Shown: piece by piece, positions 8,933 through 10,808 of the stretch | Layout of the letters: each line of letters starts with the position of its first letter | Position numbering within the stretch: position 1 is the stretch's first letter | Source: Chloromonas sp. AAM2 | Taxonomy: Eukaryota > Chlorophyta > Chlorophyceae > Chlamydomonadales > Chlamydomonadaceae | Direction: 5' to 3' | DNA: 10,808 bases | Assembly: GCA_004335635.1 (NCBI GenBank) | Contig: QAXH01005684.1 | Span: 9,152 to 19,959 of the forward strand | Position numbers and translations under genes: made by a program | Notes under the pieces: generated by a model | Databases searched by the model: none | The model's input: the letters and a program-made list of their open reading frames with translations, nothing else | Told to the model about the DNA's origin: nothing

Positions 8933-10753
8933 ATGTATGTCCGAGGCTATTACAAGGTGATCTTGACGGGACGAAGTTTGCTTGGCACCGCGGCAATGAC
9001 ATCACTAGTGTTACAATTTTGACGCATTGCGCGTAGACACACCGTGCTGAAATTCGCAGACGCATCAAATCCCGACTGCCATTGGTGGCAGCATTGTCCT
9101 GCTTCTATCGCTATGGGCAGGTTGGATTTTCACTGCGCACACGGTGCCCTACAGGTACGCCAGGTTATGTAGCCATGTCAGGCCGCAGAAGCCGGAGACC
9201 CAGCAAAGGCGCACGCGCACGCGTGCCTTGAGATGCATCCAACTGGGTGCGGTCTTAAGGCCCAAGGCAGTGAGCATAACAAGGCAGTTGCACGTTGTGG
9301 TCAACACGATGTTTGGATTCAACCTGACTGTTTGGCTTGACCCTTGCTTTGCACAGGCGCAAGTTTCTAGCACTGCTGCCCCTGCAGCCACTGCCCACCA
9401 GTCCACAAAACTTGCCGCTTGAGGGTGCCTCTACCCTGAGCGCCGCATATCTGCTCAATTCAATTGTCACCAGTCTGGCAATCTTCCATGCTGGTGAGCA
9501 CTCCTGAAGCATGTCAGGGATTCGGTGCACTCATTCATTCTGCCCGAGAGGCACAAGACGCTCGAACTCCTGCCATATCGCAAGGAGAAATTTTCAAACC
9601 AAGCCTAGCAATTCAGTTCTATACAGTGCCCTATTGCCCACATATGACACAGGCTGGCAAGTACATTTACTGTTGGAAGACAGCTGAGTCAGTGTTGCAT
9701 GTTACTGCTGCTTCTGTAACTGCACAACAGATTTAATTATGCTTTGATTGGGCCACCTTTCCTCGTGAATTCGCAGGTGTACTTCCCTTGTACCAGCGCA
9801 CCTCTCGGGTGCGATACTGGGACAAGCTACAGGTGACTTCTACCAGCGCAACCATCTAATGAATGGCCAACGCCTTCCTTCTTGCGTCTGCCATGCACTG
9901 CAGTGCATTGACGCTTGCCCACCCATACGCATCTCTCTCGTATGCCCATTTGTTCACAAGAGAGGATTCCAACCCGTCCAACCTACATGTGAAGGGGGTT
10001 GCGAAACACCAGGATAGTAATGGTGGTGGTCACCCCGCGAGGTACTACGCTGACCGCAAACCTCGTTAGACCCGAAAGGGGCCTGAAAACATGCATAACG
10101 AAATTAAATGTCATGTCTCAAGTCGAACGTCAGGGTCAAACGTCAGGGTCAAAGTCAAAACCAGATTCTGCCATATTCCATCAGTGTGCCCCCAGGTGAA
10201 ACCAAGGATTGTTTGTTTCAAGTGCGTTGAAGTGCGTGATGAACGGCAGAAGCATGACACCACACGTATGTGGGATTTGTAAGGTGTGGCGCTTGGCGAA
10301 AGCGTGTTCATAGCCTTGATTCTTTAATAATCCCAGGTCTGATGAACTCAGGTCAGGTCAGCGAATCTGTTGTCAGCTATGGAGAGACACATCGCGCTCG
10401 GCTTTGCCTTTCTTAGCCGCTCTGCGTCTGATGCACGTCTGTTCTTTCCATGCCTGATGTGCAACAGCACCTCGCACCATCTCCACGCTGCCACAACCTC
10501 TTGTAAGTTTGCTACCCACTGCAGGATGGCCTGGCAGCCTTTGGCTGGTTGGTGCTCTCCCTGCACCACGTGGCCAACGTCTGGACCTTAGCCATGCTTC
10601 TGGGAGGAGTCCAGCTGGCAGCCTGCTGTGCCCCACTCCTGCTGCTGCTGCCAGTCTCACACTTTGCGTTGCGGCTCCTACCGCGCCTCCCGCCCAGCAC
10701 ACACTTCAACCTGGGATTGTACATTGACCTGGGAACGCACATACCACTGGCCT
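8933..10753 (+). CDS. Multi-pass membrane protein of unknown family, 5' part
   Basis: Five exons are seen: 8933-8956, 9060-9154, 9357-9493, 9777-9832 and 10525-10753. All introns are GT-AG and phases agree (0,2,1,0, then 1 at the last donor GTAAGT), giving 180 complete codons before the right edge. The predicted start MYVRGYYK rests on one short exon and is the least certain part. Hydrophobic segments that could span a membrane lie at about residues 16-32 (IGGSIVLLLSLWAGWIF), 66-91 (ending AIFHAGVLPLY) and in two or so stretches between 107 and 158, the last Leu-rich (APLLLLLPVSHF). A polar, Pro-rich loop follows segment 1, and a basic one (QRTSRVRYWDK) precedes segment 3. I do not recognise the family. 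Exon 5 runs into the 46-bp duplication at the right edge, and reading past its donor meets TGA at 10759-10761, which supports splicing there. Confidence 0.68.
10128..10153. repeat. 13-bp perfect tandem duplication
   Basis: CGTCAGGGTCAAA occurs twice back to back and is followed by a partial GTCAAAA. It sits about 43 bp upstream of repeat copy B in the same intron. Confidence 0.95.
10196..10292 (+). repeat. Intronic dispersed repeat, copy B, with cassette-exon-like boundaries
   Basis: This copy matches 6456-6552 with 7 mismatches. It is preceded by GTGCCCCCAG and contains GTAAGG at 10279-10284, so 10196-10278 (83 nt) looks like an exon between a CAG acceptor and a good donor. Read in phase from the upstream exon it stays open for 27 codons (VKPRIVCFKCVEVRDERQ...). 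Copy A has a poorer version of both sites (CCGG before it, GTAATG inside). Confidence 0.85.
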
Positions 10754-10808
10754 GTAAGTGAAACTCACATTGACCTGGGAACGCACATACCACTGGCCTG
10801 TAAGTGAA
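10721..10808. repeat. 46-bp tandem duplication of an exon end and splice donor
   Basis: The sequence from 10721 to 10766 repeats from 10767 to the window end (42 of 46 bases visible, all identical). Each copy contains the coding end ...IDLGTHIPLA and the donor CCTGTAAGT (donor GT at 10754 and 10800). The unit is not a multiple of three, and the first copy carries an in-frame TGA after its donor. More copies may follow outside the window. Confidence 0.95.

Larger units (their letters stand above)
9833..10524 (+). other. Long intron 4 of the membrane-protein gene
   Basis: This 692-nt intron (donor GTGACT, acceptor ACTGCAG) joins phase-0 exons ending ...DKLQ and starting DGLAAF. It holds a 13-bp tandem duplication (10128-10153) and copy B of the intronic repeat (10196-10292). 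Open frames inside it, including one starting at ATG 10379, have no splice-compatible context that keeps the flanking exons in frame. Confidence 0.65.

Noticed and set aside
10196..10282. Short ORF in the repeat as a transposon protein fragment
   Set aside because: The two copies differ mainly by amino-acid-changing substitutions, and the frame is too short to assign to any element family.

Overview
The window looks like nuclear DNA of a green alga (Chlorophyta), or a close protist relative. Genes are broken by GT-AG introns of roughly 160-690 bp. Coding regions are rich in Ala, Gln and Gly with many GCA, CAG and CTG codons. Introns carry CA/TG-rich simple repeats, and there are no bacterial-style ribosome-binding sites or operons. 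Lineage is inferred from gene structure and base usage only. Exon chains were assembled by hand from splice sites, reading phase and protein-family pattern; no alignment or search was run.

Left part (about 1-1868, minus strand): the 5' end of a peroxisomal ABC half-transporter gene of the ABCD (ALD/PMP70/PXA1) family. Three minus-strand exons (1058-877, 656-608, 349-266) join in phase to give the conserved N-terminal targeting and first transmembrane segment. Two further exons (1868-1835, 1673-1297) fit in phase as its N-terminal extension. The rest of the gene runs off the left edge. Its introns hold two short-motif arrays, CTCGCGGT (30-116) and TGCTGGAT (1073-1211).

Middle (2074-8351, plus strand): a complete eight-exon gene for a 1291-residue SET-domain protein of SMYD-like architecture. 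It has a split SET domain, NHSC and GEE...Y motifs, a CxCxxC post-SET cluster and a C-terminal helical domain. It has no MYND finger and ends in a long disordered, basic/acidic tail. It is head-to-head with the ABCD gene across about 205 bp, which probably holds a shared promoter. Intron 1 carries a (CA)n microsatellite beside its 5' splice site.

Right part (8933-10753 and beyond, plus strand): the 5' part of a multi-pass membrane protein gene, five exons seen, of no family I recognise. Its fourth intron carries a 97-bp element that also occurs, about 93% identical, in intron 6 of the SET gene. The window ends inside a perfect 46-bp tandem duplication that copies the exon-5 end together with its splice donor.

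The three genes show no obvious shared pathway: peroxisomal transport, protein lysine methylation and an unknown membrane protein. I found no mobile-element coding gene, tRNA, rRNA or CRISPR array. The points most worth following are the shared intronic element (one copy resembles a cassette exon), the duplicated splice junction, the bidirectional promoter with upstream ORFs, and the domain make-up of the SET protein.
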